A DNA stretch of 64,000 nt from positions 518,263 through 582,262 of the forward strand of contig NZ_FXDJ01000009.1 in NCBI RefSeq assembly GCF_900178525.1, given 5' to 3'. Below are positions 35,918-46,300 of the stretch, piece by piece. This DNA is from Massilibacteroides vaginae. Lineage in GTDB: Bacteria; Bacteroidota; Bacteroidia; Bacteroidales; Tannerellaceae. The notes below the pieces were generated by a model. It was not told the origin of the DNA. It did no database searches and was given only the letters and a program-made list of their open reading frames with translations. Made by a program: the position numbers and the translations under genes. How positions within the stretch are numbered: position 1 is the stretch's first letter; every line of letters starts with the position of its first letter.

Positions 35918-36723
35918 TTGAATTACTCGGATACGATTTCTTTCAAAACGCCTTATTGGGCAGTCTCCTTACCGCTATTGCCTGCGGAATTGTGGGCACT
36001 TACGTTGTTGCCCGTCGCTTAGTATTTATTAGCGGAGGTATTACGCATGCTTCATTCGGAGGACTTGGCCTCGGCTTTTTTCTGGGCACGAACCCTGTTT
36101 TAATGGCGTTGATCTTTTCCGTCTTGTCCGCACTCGGAGTAGAATGGGTAAGCAAAACACAAAATGTAAGGGAAGATTCTGCTATCGCGGCCGTTTGGTC
36201 GCTCGGCATGGCGTTGGGCGTATTGTTTATTTTTCTGACTCCCGGTTATAGTCCTAACCTTTCGGCTTATCTGTTTGGCAACATACTTACTATTTCTACT
36301 GCCGATATTATATGGATTGCCATTCTGGCGGTTGTCTTGCTTTTGCTCGTTTCCCTTTTCTTACGGGAAATGATTTATGTGGCATTCGACAATAGTTTTG
36401 CAAAGACACAGGGACTGCCGGTGAAGTTCATTGAATATATGATGATGTTTTTCATTGCGGTAACCATCGTTCTGTCTATCCGTTTGGTAGGGATCATGTT
36501 ACTGATGAGCCTGCTCACCCTCCCACAGATGGTAGCCAACCAGTTCACTTCGGATTTCCGGAAGATCATGTACAGCAGCATCGTGATCGGATTTCTCGCC
36601 TGTGTAATCGGCTTGTTTTTGTCTTATTACATCAACATTCCTTCAGGCGCATTTATCATTCTGGTTCTCACCGTACTCTTTTTTGGAGTTAAAGGAGTAC
36701 TTGCTTTTACCTCCAGACAATAA
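35914..36723 (+). CDS. znuB: metal (zinc/manganese) ABC transporter permease
   Basis: The 269-residue protein has about eight hydrophobic helices and belongs to the ABC-3 (ZnuB/TroC/MntB) family. It shows ALLGSLLTAIACGIVGTYVV, RRLVFISGGITHASFGG (the ATPase-contact region with H-A-S/F-G-G) and RLVGIMLLMSLLTLPQMVA. It would form the inner-membrane channel for the ZnuA/ZnuC proteins encoded at 5322-6960, since no other permease of this family is in the window. The 4-bp overlap with the preceding Cys-rich gene implies coupled translation. Confidence 0.92.
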   Translation: MIELLGYDFFQNALLGSLLTAIACGIVGTYVVARRLVFISGGITHASFGGLGLGFFLGTNPVLMALIFSVLSALGVEWVSKTQNVREDSAIAAVWSLGMALGVLFIFLTPGYSPNLSAYLFGNILTISTADIIWIAILAVVLLLLVSLFLREMIYVAFDNSFAKTQGLPVKFIEYMMMFFIAVTIVLSIRLVGIMLLMSLLTLPQMVANQFTSDFRKIMYSSIVIGFLACVIGLFLSYYINIPSGAFIILVLTVLFFGVKGVLAFTSRQ

Positions 36724-36769
36724 AACCGATTGTTTTCTGTTAATATAATGATGAATTGTCAGCAATAGG

Positions 36770-39700
36770 GTGAAAAAAGCATTTTACTATATAACATCAT
36801 TATTCCTGATTGGTTTGCTTGTGTCGTGCAGTACGAAGAAAAACACGAAAGCAAGCCGTTTTTATCATGCCGTAAACTCCCGTTACAACATATACTACAA
36901 CGGCAAAACATCTTTCGACGAAGCGATGGAATCCATGCAAAATGGCTACAAGGAAAATTATTCGGATATGATCTACCTTTTTCCGATCAGCGCGCAACCG
37001 AAAGACAAGCCCGAAATGGGAGGCCCTTTTGATCGTGCCATTGAAAAAAGCAATAAAGCGATCAAACTTCACTCCATAAAAGTAAAACCGCCCAAGAAAC
37101 CGGGCTGGCGCAGCAACCCCAAATTAGTCGCTATCCAGGAGCAGGAAGAGTACAACCCTTTTCTGAAACAGTGCTGGCTGTTGATGGGGCAAGCTCAATT
37201 TCATAACGCGGATTTCCTACAGGCTTCGGCCACTTTTTCTTACATAGCCAGACATTACGCTACTGATCCGGAGGTGGTATCTGAAGCCAAACTTTGGCAG
37301 GCCCGAAGCTATGCCGAAATGGACTGGCTTTATGAGTCGGAAGATATACTGGGCAAGCTCAACACGAACGGTATCCACCCGAAGAAACTGAATCTCTATG
37401 CCACTGTATATGCCGATTATCTGATAAAGAACAAACAATACGAAGAGGCTATTCCCTATTTGCAAACAGCCATAAAAGCGGAAAAGAACGGACGCCAACG
37501 GGCAAGAATGCGTTATCTGCTGGGGCAACTTTATACGGACCTCGACCTAAACTCCTTAGCCTACAAAGCATTTGGCGATGTAATTAAGTCGAACCCTCCT
37601 TACGAACTGGAGTTTGCCGCCCGGATCAGACAGACGGAAGTTTTTTCGGGAACGAATTACATGAGCATGGTGAAAAAGCTCGAGGCCATGGCGAAAAGCG
37701 AAAAGAACAAAACGTATTTGGATCAGGTTTATTATGCCATCGGTAATATTTACATGTCGCGTGAAGACTCGACCAACGCGATTGTCAATTTTCACAAAGG
37801 CATAGATCAAAGCACACAAAACGGGATAGACAAAGCACTATGCCAGATAAAGCTTGGAGATATTTATTTCAATCAGGGCGAGTATGTTAAAGCACAACCT
37901 TGCTTTAGCGGTGCTCTTGCTTCCCTGCAAAAAGAATACAAAGACTACAAACGCATTGCTAAACTATCCGAGGTACTGGACGAATTGGTTGTACACGTAG
38001 AAGCCGTGCATTTGCAGGATAGCTTGCAAACCCTGTCAAAGATGCCGGAGGGTGAGCGTCTTGCGGTGATCGACGCCATCATTGCGCAGGTAGAAAAAGA
38101 CGAAAAAGAAGCAAAAGAACTGGCCGACAAAGAAGCTTATCTGGCCGAAGCAGAAGCAAGGGGCATCGGAATAAACCGCCCCGGCACAGATTTAAACATA
38201 CCCATGATAGCTACCGGTGCGGACGGTAGTTCGTTCTATTTCTATAGTCCGCAAGTCGTGGCACAGGGTAAAACCAAATTCCAACGCCAATGGGGACGGC
38301 GTACACTGGAAGACGACTGGCGAAGAAGGAAGAAGGAAATGTCTACCTTTATGGAACAGGCAGATAACACGGTTGATGAAACGGAAAACAGCACAGAAAA
38401 CGGACTGACGGCAGAAGGAGAAGCCGCCGGTGAGCTTCCCGATGAACTGACGGATAACCCTAAAACACGTGAGTTTTACCTGCAACAAATCCCGTTCACA
38501 CCCGAAGATATCGAAGCGTCAGACCTGATCATCATGGATGGTCTTTACCACATGGCCATGATCTATAAGGATAAATTAGAGGATTTCCGTCTCGCTGTGG
38601 AAGCATTCGAAACACTGGAACGCCGCTTCCCGGATCATGAATTCCGTTTGGAAAGCTACTACCAGATCTATCTGATCGCACTACGCATCAAAGACACGGA
38701 ATTAGCCAATCGCTATAAAGCCAAACTAACAAACACCTTCCCGGAAAGCGATTACACCCTTGCGATTGCCGATCCGAATTACGAATACAATATCCGGATG
38801 ATGGATACGGTGCAGGATTCTATTTATCAGGAAACGTACCAACGATACCTGACAGAGGATGTATCCACTGTTCGGCGCAATTACAAATCCGTTTTGGAGA
38901 AATATCCTTTAGCAGACCTGATGCCAAAGTTTATGTTCTTAGATGCCCTCACGTATGTACAGGAAGGCAATCCGGAAGGATTTAAAACAGCCCTCAAGGC
39001 TTTGGTTGAAAAATACCCGGGTGCCGACGTTACGGAACTGGCGGGCGAAATGCTGAAAGGTGTGTTGCGTGGTAGGGCTATGGTTCAGGGAGGAGTACGC
39101 GGAATGACCTGGAACCTGCGTTTCGGCATTGGTGAAGATGGTAGTTTATCGGCCGCCGACTCGGCCCGTATTTTTAAAGCGGACCCGAACTCGCCGTATA
39201 AAATGTTGTTGATCTATCCGACCGAACGCGTAAACAAAAATCAATTATTGTATGCGATAGCCGCCTATAACTTCGCCAACTTCTTGGTGAAAGAGTTAGA
39301 TATCACCATAGAAGAGACCGGCCCGATGAGTATGATGGTTCTAAGTGATTTCGTAAACTTAGAGGAAGCTACGCAGTATTATAAAATGATATACGGTACA
39401 GATGGCTATGCGAACACGTTAAATAAAGAAATTGCCATTCTGCCGATATCGGAAGAAAACAGGCAGACCCTGCTTCGGGGAAAAACATTGGATGAGTACG
39501 TATCCTTCTTCGCAGACAGTCTGGGACAGCGTATCCCTGAATTGCAAGAACGGTGGAATATACGCCTGAGCGATAATGAAGAAGCCGAGATCGTCCCTCC
39601 TGTTCTACCGGATGACCTCGACGAAACTCCTGCAACTGAAGCCGCTGTAATTGAAACGGAAACAGCAATTGAAACAGCAACAGAGACTGAAGCTGCAATA

Positions 39701-40285
39701 GAAACAGAAGCGGAAACAATAATAGAAACGGAAGCAATAATAACAGAACAGGATTCGACAAAGGCAATTGCACCTGATATTGCTCCGGTTGTGCCGGACA
39801 CTACACAGACTATACCGGTGGTTGCGCCGGAAGAAAAAACGCTGTCGCTGAAAGAGATCGAAGCAATACGCAAACGCGAGGCCGAAGAGGAAGCGGCAAG
39901 AAAAGAAGCCGCAAGGGTAGCGTTTGAAGAACAGCAACGCGCGGAACGTGAACTGCAAGAACGAATCGCACGCGAACGCGAAGAGTTGGTAAAGAAGCAG
40001 AAGGAAGAAGAAGCGGCTCTTCTAAAGGCGAAGGAAGACCAGGAAAAGCAACTTAAAGAAGATAGAAAAACGCAGCTCAAGAAACGGGAGGCTGAACGAA
40101 AAGCGAAGTTAAAAGCCCAGACTCAGCTTCGTAAAGAAAAGGAACGTGCTTATAAAGAACGTCTCAAATTGAAAGAAAAGGAACGCAAGGAAAAAGAGCG
40201 TTCCTACAAACAAAAGCTCAAAGAGAAAGAAAAAGCACAAAGAGAAGCCCGAAAAGCGAAAGAAGCCGCGGCACGTAAAAGATAA
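36770..40285 (+). CDS. porW: T9SS TPR lipoprotein PorW/SprE
   Basis: The 1171-residue protein starts at a GTG; the nearby ATGs in the same frame run into a stop. The leader ends in lipobox GLLVSC (Cys20). It starts the mature part with STKKNTKASRFYHAVNSRYNIYYNGKTSF, typical of SprE/PorW. Tetratricopeptide repeats span roughly residues 130-380 and 580-780. The C-terminal ~180 residues are low complexity: first Glu/Thr/Ala-rich, then a long Lys/Glu/Arg coiled coil to the end (KEKERKEKERSYKQKL...). PorW is an outer-membrane-associated T9SS component needed for secretion and, in gliders, motility. It pairs functionally with sprA at 9132. Confidence 0.93.
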   Translation: MKKAFYYITSLFLIGLLVSCSTKKNTKASRFYHAVNSRYNIYYNGKTSFDEAMESMQNGYKENYSDMIYLFPISAQPKDKPEMGGPFDRAIEKSNKAIKLHSIKVKPPKKPGWRSNPKLVAIQEQEEYNPFLKQCWLLMGQAQFHNADFLQASATFSYIARHYATDPEVVSEAKLWQARSYAEMDWLYESEDILGKLNTNGIHPKKLNLYATVYADYLIKNKQYEEAIPYLQTAIKAEKNGRQRARMRYLLGQLYTDLDLNSLAYKAFGDVIKSNPPYELEFAARIRQTEVFSGTNYMSMVKKLEAMAKSEKNKTYLDQVYYAIGNIYMSREDSTNAIVNFHKGIDQSTQNGIDKALCQIKLGDIYFNQGEYVKAQPCFSGALASLQKEYKDYKRIAKLSEVLDELVVHVEAVHLQDSLQTLSKMPEGERLAVIDAIIAQVEKDEKEAKELADKEAYLAEAEARGIGINRPGTDLNIPMIATGADGSSFYFYSPQVVAQGKTKFQRQWGRRTLEDDWRRRKKEMSTFMEQADNTVDETENSTENGLTAEGEAAGELPDELTDNPKTREFYLQQIPFTPEDIEASDLIIMDGLYHMAMIYKDKLEDFRLAVEAFETLERRFPDHEFRLESYYQIYLIALRIKDTELANRYKAKLTNTFPESDYTLAIADPNYEYNIRMMDTVQDSIYQETYQRYLTEDVSTVRRNYKSVLEKYPLADLMPKFMFLDALTYVQEGNPEGFKTALKALVEKYPGADVTELAGEMLKGVLRGRAMVQGGVRGMTWNLRFGIGEDGSLSAADSARIFKADPNSPYKMLLIYPTERVNKNQLLYAIAAYNFANFLVKELDITIEETGPMSMMVLSDFVNLEEATQYYKMIYGTDGYANTLNKEIAILPISEENRQTLLRGKTLDEYVSFFADSLGQRIPELQERWNIRLSDNEEAEIVPPVLPDDLDETPATEAAVIETETAIETATETEAAIETEAETIIETEAIITEQDSTKAIAPDIAPVVPDTTQTIPVVAPEEKTLSLKEIEAIRKREAEEEAARKEAARVAFEEQQRAERELQERIAREREELVKKQKEEEAALLKAKEDQEKQLKEDRKTQLKKREAERKAKLKAQTQLRKEKERAYKERLKLKEKERKEKERSYKQKLKEKEKAQREARKAKEAAARKR

Positions 40286-40292
40286 CAACTTA

Positions 40293-40473
40293 GAGCCTGT
40301 TTAAATTTTGCTCGTTGTTGTTTTGAGAATTGTTTTCGAGGATATTTTCTTGTTTTGAAGAGGAGCATAGCGGGCTATGTGACGAAATAAAACAAGGGAA
40401 TAGACCGAAAAGAAACTCAAAACAGGACGAAAAAACAACATAATATTATTCTTTGGAAAATTTAAACAGGCTC
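40293..40473 (+). mobile_element. MITE-like element, full copy B
   Basis: The 181-bp element has perfect 17-bp terminal inverted repeats: GAGCCTGTTTAAATTTT at the left and its complement ending GGCTC at the right. It is flanked by TTA on both sides (40290-40292, 40474-40476), a likely 3-bp target duplication. The centre folds further: CTTGTTTT pairs with AAAACAAG around a CATAGC/GCTATG stem. It has no ORF, as expected for a non-autonomous element. A shortened relative lies at 8113-8238. It sits 7 bp after porW. Confidence 0.85.
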
Positions 40474-40579
40474 TTAATAATATGGTTATGAAAGGAACAT
40501 ATAAAACAATCGTTTACACCATTGTGAATAATGATGTGCGTTCCACATGATCTTAATGTAACTAATAAACTACAATCGT

Positions 40580-41359
40580 ATGAAAAACTGGACCCTATTT
40601 TTGTTAACCCTAATCTGCCTGAGTGCGCATGGTCAAAACATTCATTACAATGCTTTTTCGCATAATGATTATTGGCGTGACAAGCCGTTGTTTGACGCTT
40701 TGGATTACGGATTCAATTGCGTAGAAGCGGATCTTTGGCTGATTGACGGCGAATTGTATGTAGCGCATGACAGACCCGAACCCAACAACGCAATCGTTTT
40801 CAGCGAACTTTATTTGAAGCCTCTGGCAGAACGGATAAAAAGCAATGGAGGGAAAGTATACGCCGGCAGCAACCGCCCTTTTTTGCTGATGGTGGATTGT
40901 AAAACAAACGGAGAGGAAATGTATCCCCTCCTCAAAAAACAAGTAGAACCCTACAAAGACCTATTCTGTTCCGTTGTGAACGGGGTTTATCAGGAAGGAG
41001 CGGTACTTCTCTTTATCTCCGGAGATCGCCCAGTCAAAAGCATCACATCCGAAACCACACGCATCGCTTTTTTAGACGGCCGGGTAGCCGACTTAGGCAA
41101 AAACATCTCCAAAACAATCATGCCCGTAGTGAGCGACAATTACAAATCCTACATTTCATGGAACGGAGAAGGCACCATACCGGAAACCGAACTGAACAAG
41201 ATGCGATCAATCATCAACCAAACGCACAACGAAGGAAAATTATTCCGCTGGTGGGGAGCTCCGGACACACCCGAATTCAAACGCTTCTTCATCAACGAAG
41301 GAGTAGACCTGGTAGGAGCCGACGATTTGCATATTCTACATAAAGTACTAACCCCCTAA
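40580..41359 (+). CDS. secreted GDPD/PI-PLC-like phosphodiesterase family protein
   Basis: The 259-residue protein has a signal peptide (MKNWTLFLLTLICLSAHG, cut before QNIHY). The mature start NAFSHNDYWRDKPLFDALDYGFN and CVEADLWLIDGELYVAHD carry the His-Asn-Asp and Glu-x-Asp elements of the PLC-like TIM-barrel phosphodiesterases (AIM6-like/GDPD superfamily). VDCKTNG holds a further acidic site. The second catalytic His would be in YVAHD. Substrate unknown: a glycerophosphodiester or phosphoinositide is plausible from the fold. It stands alone, 106 bp after the MITE. Confidence 0.8.
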   Translation: MKNWTLFLLTLICLSAHGQNIHYNAFSHNDYWRDKPLFDALDYGFNCVEADLWLIDGELYVAHDRPEPNNAIVFSELYLKPLAERIKSNGGKVYAGSNRPFLLMVDCKTNGEEMYPLLKKQVEPYKDLFCSVVNGVYQEGAVLLFISGDRPVKSITSETTRIAFLDGRVADLGKNISKTIMPVVSDNYKSYISWNGEGTIPETELNKMRSIINQTHNEGKLFRWWGAPDTPEFKRFFINEGVDLVGADDLHILHKVLTP

Positions 41360-41550
41360 ATTAACATAGCCTTCCAGAGTATCTGTCGTCCCGAACGGAG
41401 CGGAGAATGGATTAAAATTTAAACGAGATTTTGGTTTTTCAACATGCCTCAACCCATGTTTTTCGACACGGGCTTTTCCCCCTATGTCTTTTTATTCGTT
41501 TTTCATTTACCGAACTCATTTTGATTTATTATTTTCGTGAAAAAAATTAA
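41360..41550. other. intergenic gap before the ECF sigma gene
   Basis: This 191-bp gap holds no ORF. On the plus strand TATTTTCG at 41531-41538 resembles a -7 box and is followed closely by the sigma-factor ATG at 41551, which would give a very short leader. A stretch AAAATTTAAACGAG near 41413 weakly resembles the MITE end but has no partner. Confidence 0.35.
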
Positions 41551-42093
41551 ATGTCTGAACGAGAACTATTAAATAAAATAAAAGAGGGGGATATTTCGAT
41601 GTTTCGCCGATTTATTGATTTATATAATAGGGATCTTTATCTTTTCTCCTTAGGGTATGTATCCACGAGGGAGATAGCAGAAGAAGTAGTCAGCGATGTT
41701 TTTCTTGCTGTATGGAAAAACAGGGAAAAACTGGATCAGATACGATCCGTGAAATCCTGGCTGCTGGTTATGACCAAAAACCAATCCATCTCTTACCTAC
41801 GAAAGGAGCAACCGGACACAATCATTTCGATTGATGATATAGGAGAGGCCGACAATTATTATATTCCACAGATACAAGCCCCGGACAATAACATAATCAG
41901 TCTGGAAGAAATGGCCCGGATCAACGAAGCGATAAACGCATTGCCGCCCAAATGCAAAGAGGTTTTCATGTTAGCCAAAATCGAACAAATTCCTTATAAA
42001 GAAATAGCACAGATATTAAATATCTCTGTTAAAACCATTAATGTTCATATAGCAAAAGCAATCGGAGTAATAGCTAAATTACTAAACGAATAA
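41551..42093 (+). CDS. ECF RNA polymerase sigma-70 factor (FecI-like)
   Basis: The 180-residue protein has region 2 (FRRFIDLYNRDLYLFSLGYVSTREIAEEVVSDVFLAVWKNR), a Gly/Asn-rich linker, and region 4 with a helix-turn-helix (ALPPKCKEVFMLAKIEQIPYKEIAQILNISVKTINVHI). This is the Bacteroidetes group of ECF factors paired with FecR-type anti-sigma proteins and SusC/SusD. The FecR gene follows after 72 bp and susC after that, so this factor probably switches on the downstream transporter when its ligand is sensed. Confidence 0.93.
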   Translation: MSERELLNKIKEGDISMFRRFIDLYNRDLYLFSLGYVSTREIAEEVVSDVFLAVWKNREKLDQIRSVKSWLLVMTKNQSISYLRKEQPDTIISIDDIGEADNYYIPQIQAPDNNIISLEEMARINEAINALPPKCKEVFMLAKIEQIPYKEIAQILNISVKTINVHIAKAIGVIAKLLNE

Positions 42094-42165
42094 TTTTTTT
42101 TGACTCCTAATAGGAGATTTCATTTTCTCTTGCGTCTTTTAAGTATAGAGCTTTAATCAAAGAAA

Positions 42166-43248
42166 ATGAAAGAATCTAAAAAGAAAACGAATTACTTCTT
42201 AAATTCTTGCTCCCCGATTATTGAAAAAGGGGTGGCGGAATCTATTCATAAAAAAACGTTTGAAAAGATTGAACTAAACAAAGATATTTCAATTCTGCCC
42301 CCACCTGCAAAAACAGGAAAGAAAACGAGACTTTGGGTGTCTGTTCTGTCCGGTTCTGTTGCAGCAGCCATACTTCTATTAGCTGTATTCTCAATTAAAC
42401 ACACAAAAGAAGAGCCGAACTTCATGGATATTGTTTCACTAACAGAAAATCAGGTTTATGAAAACAACAGCGATGAAGTAGTATTGATTCTATCAGACTC
42501 CAGACAGGTCGTTTTTTCACAGGATGAATTAATTGCTTTTACTTCAGACGGAGTTCTTGACTATCCGATAACAACATCAGGAGATAAGAAAGACGACGCT
42601 ACGCAAGAATCGCTTAATCAACTGTTAGTACCGAAGGGTAAGAGCTCACAACTGTTATTATCAGACGGCACCAAAGTTTGGGTTAATGCCGGCAGTAGAA
42701 TTTTCTTCCCGAAAGTATTCTCCAAAGAAAAACGCAACATATACATCGACGGCGAAGCCTATCTGGAAGTAGCCCATAATGCTGATCGGCCTTTTCATGT
42801 AACAGCAAATGGTTTTGACATCAAAGTTTTAGGAACATCATTTAATGTTTTCGCTTACAAAAATGACGATATGAAAGAAGTGGCTTTGGTGAGCGGAAAG
42901 ATAGAGATCACTGATCAGCAAAACCAGGTTCTTGAAATGAAACCGGACGAACTGGTCTCCTTTGCGCAAAATTCCATTCTGGAGAAAAAACAGGTAGACG
43001 CGAAGAACTATACCTCATGGATAAATAAAATATTGATACTGCAAGGGGAAACATTAACCGCGATAACACATCGATTAGCGTTAACCTACGGAGTAGAGAT
43101 ACACTGTGATTCATCTATCGGTAAAGAAGAGATGTTCGGCAAATTAGATTTAAACAACGACATAAAAGAAATATTAAACTACCTTGAACTAATGCTTCCT
43201 ATCTCGGTAACACAGGAAGAGGGTACGTTTAGTTTGAGACAGAAATAA
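42166..43248 (+). CDS. FecR-family anti-sigma factor
   Basis: The 360-residue protein has a short cytoplasmic N-terminus and one membrane helix (LWVSVLSGSVAAAILLLAVFSI, ~52-73). A periplasmic FecR domain follows (LLVPKGKSSQLLLSDGTKVWVNAGSRIFFP ... IDGEAYLEVAHNADRPFHVTANGFDIKVLGTSFNV). The C-terminal DUF4974 domain contains LTAITHRLALTYGVEI and ends LMLPISVTQEEGTFSLRQK. Such proteins hold the partner ECF sigma until a SusC protein with an STN domain signals, and the next gene encodes one. The order sigma-FecR-SusC-SusD is standard. Confidence 0.92.
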   Translation: MKESKKKTNYFLNSCSPIIEKGVAESIHKKTFEKIELNKDISILPPPAKTGKKTRLWVSVLSGSVAAAILLLAVFSIKHTKEEPNFMDIVSLTENQVYENNSDEVVLILSDSRQVVFSQDELIAFTSDGVLDYPITTSGDKKDDATQESLNQLLVPKGKSSQLLLSDGTKVWVNAGSRIFFPKVFSKEKRNIYIDGEAYLEVAHNADRPFHVTANGFDIKVLGTSFNVFAYKNDDMKEVALVSGKIEITDQQNQVLEMKPDELVSFAQNSILEKKQVDAKNYTSWINKILILQGETLTAITHRLALTYGVEIHCDSSIGKEEMFGKLDLNNDIKEILNYLELMLPISVTQEEGTFSLRQK

Positions 43249-43389
43249 ATCGAGTGTATAACAAATAAAAAAAAACCATGCGAAACATTAACACATAGAA
43301 TAAGCCGGATGATACTGCGAATATCATCCGGCAAGAACTACAAAACAATCAGTGATAGTTATCATAATTCTTTAAATCCACGTAAATAT

Positions 43390-46300
43390 ATGAAAAACAG
43401 TTTTACAAATAGAAGTAAAGCATTAAAAATGTTTTACTTAAGTTTGATTTTTCTCTTATTTTTATGCGTCCCTTTTTCAAATCTGCAAGCAAAAAACAGA
43501 GAAGCATCTTCAGTTGAAGAGCAAAACCTCACGGTTAAAGTCCAAAATAAAACGGTGAAAGATGTTATTAATTACATTGAAAACAATAGTGATTTTATCT
43601 TTGTGTATGCCAAAAACTCATTGGAAACACTAAACCAAAAGGTTTCTATAAGTATAGAAGACAAAAACATTGCCTATATAATGGATGTATTGTCTAAAAC
43701 AACAAACCTGAATTATGAAATAAAAGGACGTCAGGTTATTATCTCAAACAAAGTAAGTGAACCTCAACAAGAAAAAAAGGGGATCAATATAAACGGAACG
43801 GTTTGGGACGAACAAGGTGAGCCCTTGATTGGCGTAAACGTATCGGTACAATCAACAACCATTGGAGCGGTAACAGACCTGGATGGTAATTATTTCCTGA
43901 CGGTGCCCGATAAAAATGCGGAGTTGACTTTCCAATACATTGGTTATGAGCCAAAGAAAATTATAGTTGGCAATCAGATCAACATCAACGTCAACATGAA
44001 AGAAGTCGCAACAAGTTTGAACGAAGTAGTTGTTGTAGGTTTTGGTTCACAGAAAAGAGAATCTGTAGTCGGCTCTATCACAACAATTGAGCCCACCTTT
44101 TTACAACAAAGCCCATCACGCGCATTAAGTAATAATCTGGCCGGACAGTTAGCCGGTGTTATTGCAGTACAGCGTTCCGGAGAACCGGGAGTAGATGGTT
44201 CTTCGTTTTGGATTCGTGGTATTTCTTCTTTTCAGGATGCGGGTAGAAACCCGTTGGTACTTGTAGATGGTATCGAACGATCGTTAGACGATATGAACCC
44301 GGCCGAGATCGAATCGTTCTCCGTACTAAAAGATGCTGCCGCCAGTGCGGTGTATGGCGTTAGGGGAGCTAACGGGGTTATATTGGTAAACACGAAAAGA
44401 GGAAAGTTAGGTAAGCCCTCTATCGACGTACATTATGAACAAGGGTTTACACAACCGGTTAAACTGCCAAGTTTTATTGGGTCAAGCGATTATTTGTCTT
44501 TGATGAACGAGTTATCGATTGATGGAGGTGGTTTGCAAATCTACGCTCCGGAGATTATTGAGAAATATCGTACAGGTGCTGATACCGAATTATATCCGGA
44601 CATAGATTGGCTGGATCTTATTACAAAAGACTACGCCAGTAACCGCCGGGCCAACCTGAATATTACCGGTGGTAGTGATCTTCTACGCTATGCGTTAGTT
44701 ATTTCTTACTATGGAGAATCGGGTATTTTCGAGAGAGATAAGAGTCAATCCTGGGATTCTTCTACGAAGTTGAACAAATACAATATGCGGTCAAATATTG
44801 ATGTTAACATCACAAAATCGACCGTCGCACGTATTAGTATAGGCGGTTATTTGCAAGACACCAACGGAATGGTAAATGATGGTGATACAAGAGCTTCAGA
44901 CCATGTGCTGTCTACCGCTTTCGAAACGCCGCCATTTGTACATCCCGCTATATATTCAACGGGCGAAATTCCAAAGGTAAAGTCACGCCACAACCCTTGG
45001 TCAAGAGCTACTCAACATGGTTTTTCAACGTACTCATCAGCGAAAATCGAGTCGTTGTTCTCCTTAGAACAAGACTTAAAAGCAATTTTACCCGGATTGA
45101 AGGCTAAAGGGGTATTCTCCTTTGACAGGTATATGAATTCCGGGGTGGTTCGTTCGAAAAGTCCGGACTATTACTATCCGGCTACTTCACGTTTAGAGAA
45201 CGGAGAGTTAGATATTACAATCGCCGATTACGGACAAATGTTCTTAGGAACAGACGAAAAGAAAGAATGGGGAAACAGAGCTACTTATATAGAAGCGAAC
45301 ATAAACTATTCGCAACGATTCGGCAAGCACAATGTTGAAGGAATGTTCATGTATAACCAACGGGACTATCAAGACGGAAGCGTTGTTCCTTTCCGTCGTA
45401 TGGGGGTTGCGGGTAGAGCATCTTACAACTATGACAATCGTTATATCGCCGAGTTTAATTTCGGTTATAATGGTTCTGAAAACTTTGCAAAGGGTTATCG
45501 GTTCGGCTTTTTCCCTTCTGTAGCTTTAGGATACTTGGTTTCGGAAGAAGCCTTTATGAGCAACATCAAGGAAACCGTATCTAAATTGAAGTTGAGAGGA
45601 TCATGGGGGTTAGTCGGAAATGACCAGTTACAAGGACGTCGTTTTGCCTACATCACCACGATAAACAACAGTGATAACAATGGTTACAAGTGGGGCGTTA
45701 ATAATGATTATCATCGCACAGGTCGTTTTGAAGGTGATTTCGGAATTCCTAATCTAACCTGGGAAACGGTTGAAAAAATTAATGTCGGTCTTGAATTAGG
45801 TTTATGGAATGCACTCGATTTGCAAGTTGACTGGTTTAAAGACAAACGCCGGGATATTTTCATGAAGCGTAACACAATTCCTTCGGCTGCCGGTTTTGTA
45901 AATACTCCTTGGGCAAATTTCGGTAAGGTTGACAATTCGGGTGTGGAAGTATCATTGGTCTACAACAAGCATATAAATAAAGACTGGAACATCGGAGTAA
46001 GAAGTACATTTACATACGCGAAGAATAAAATTATTGAGCAAGACGAAGCCCCCGGCGTAATCGGAACGAACAGAGAGAGAACCGGCAAGCCCGTAGGACA
46101 ATTATTCGGTCTTGTAGCGGATGGTTTGTTTACTGAAGATGATTTCATTGACGTTGAAAAAGGAATTCTAAAAGACCATATCCCCAACCACACGTTTGTT
46201 TCCAAAATTCGTCCCGGTGATATTAAATATGTAGATATCGACGGTGATGGAGCAGTAACAGATATGGATGAGGTTGCGCTAAAAGGAACAACAAATCCAC

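Noticed and set aside
39406-40080. Long antisense open frame over the porW tail
   Set aside because: Its Ser/Cys/Val-rich translation is the mirror of Glu/Ala/Lys repeats; no family-like sequence, and the plus strand is clearly coding.
40580-41359. Assignment of the GDPD/PLC-like protein to a specific phospholipase
   Set aside because: Only fold-level motifs are visible; substrate contacts cannot be assigned, so no gene symbol was given.
41405-41425. Possible third MITE end (AAAATTTAAACGAG)
   Set aside because: Only about ten bases match, with no GGCTC terminus, no partner end and no TTA duplication.
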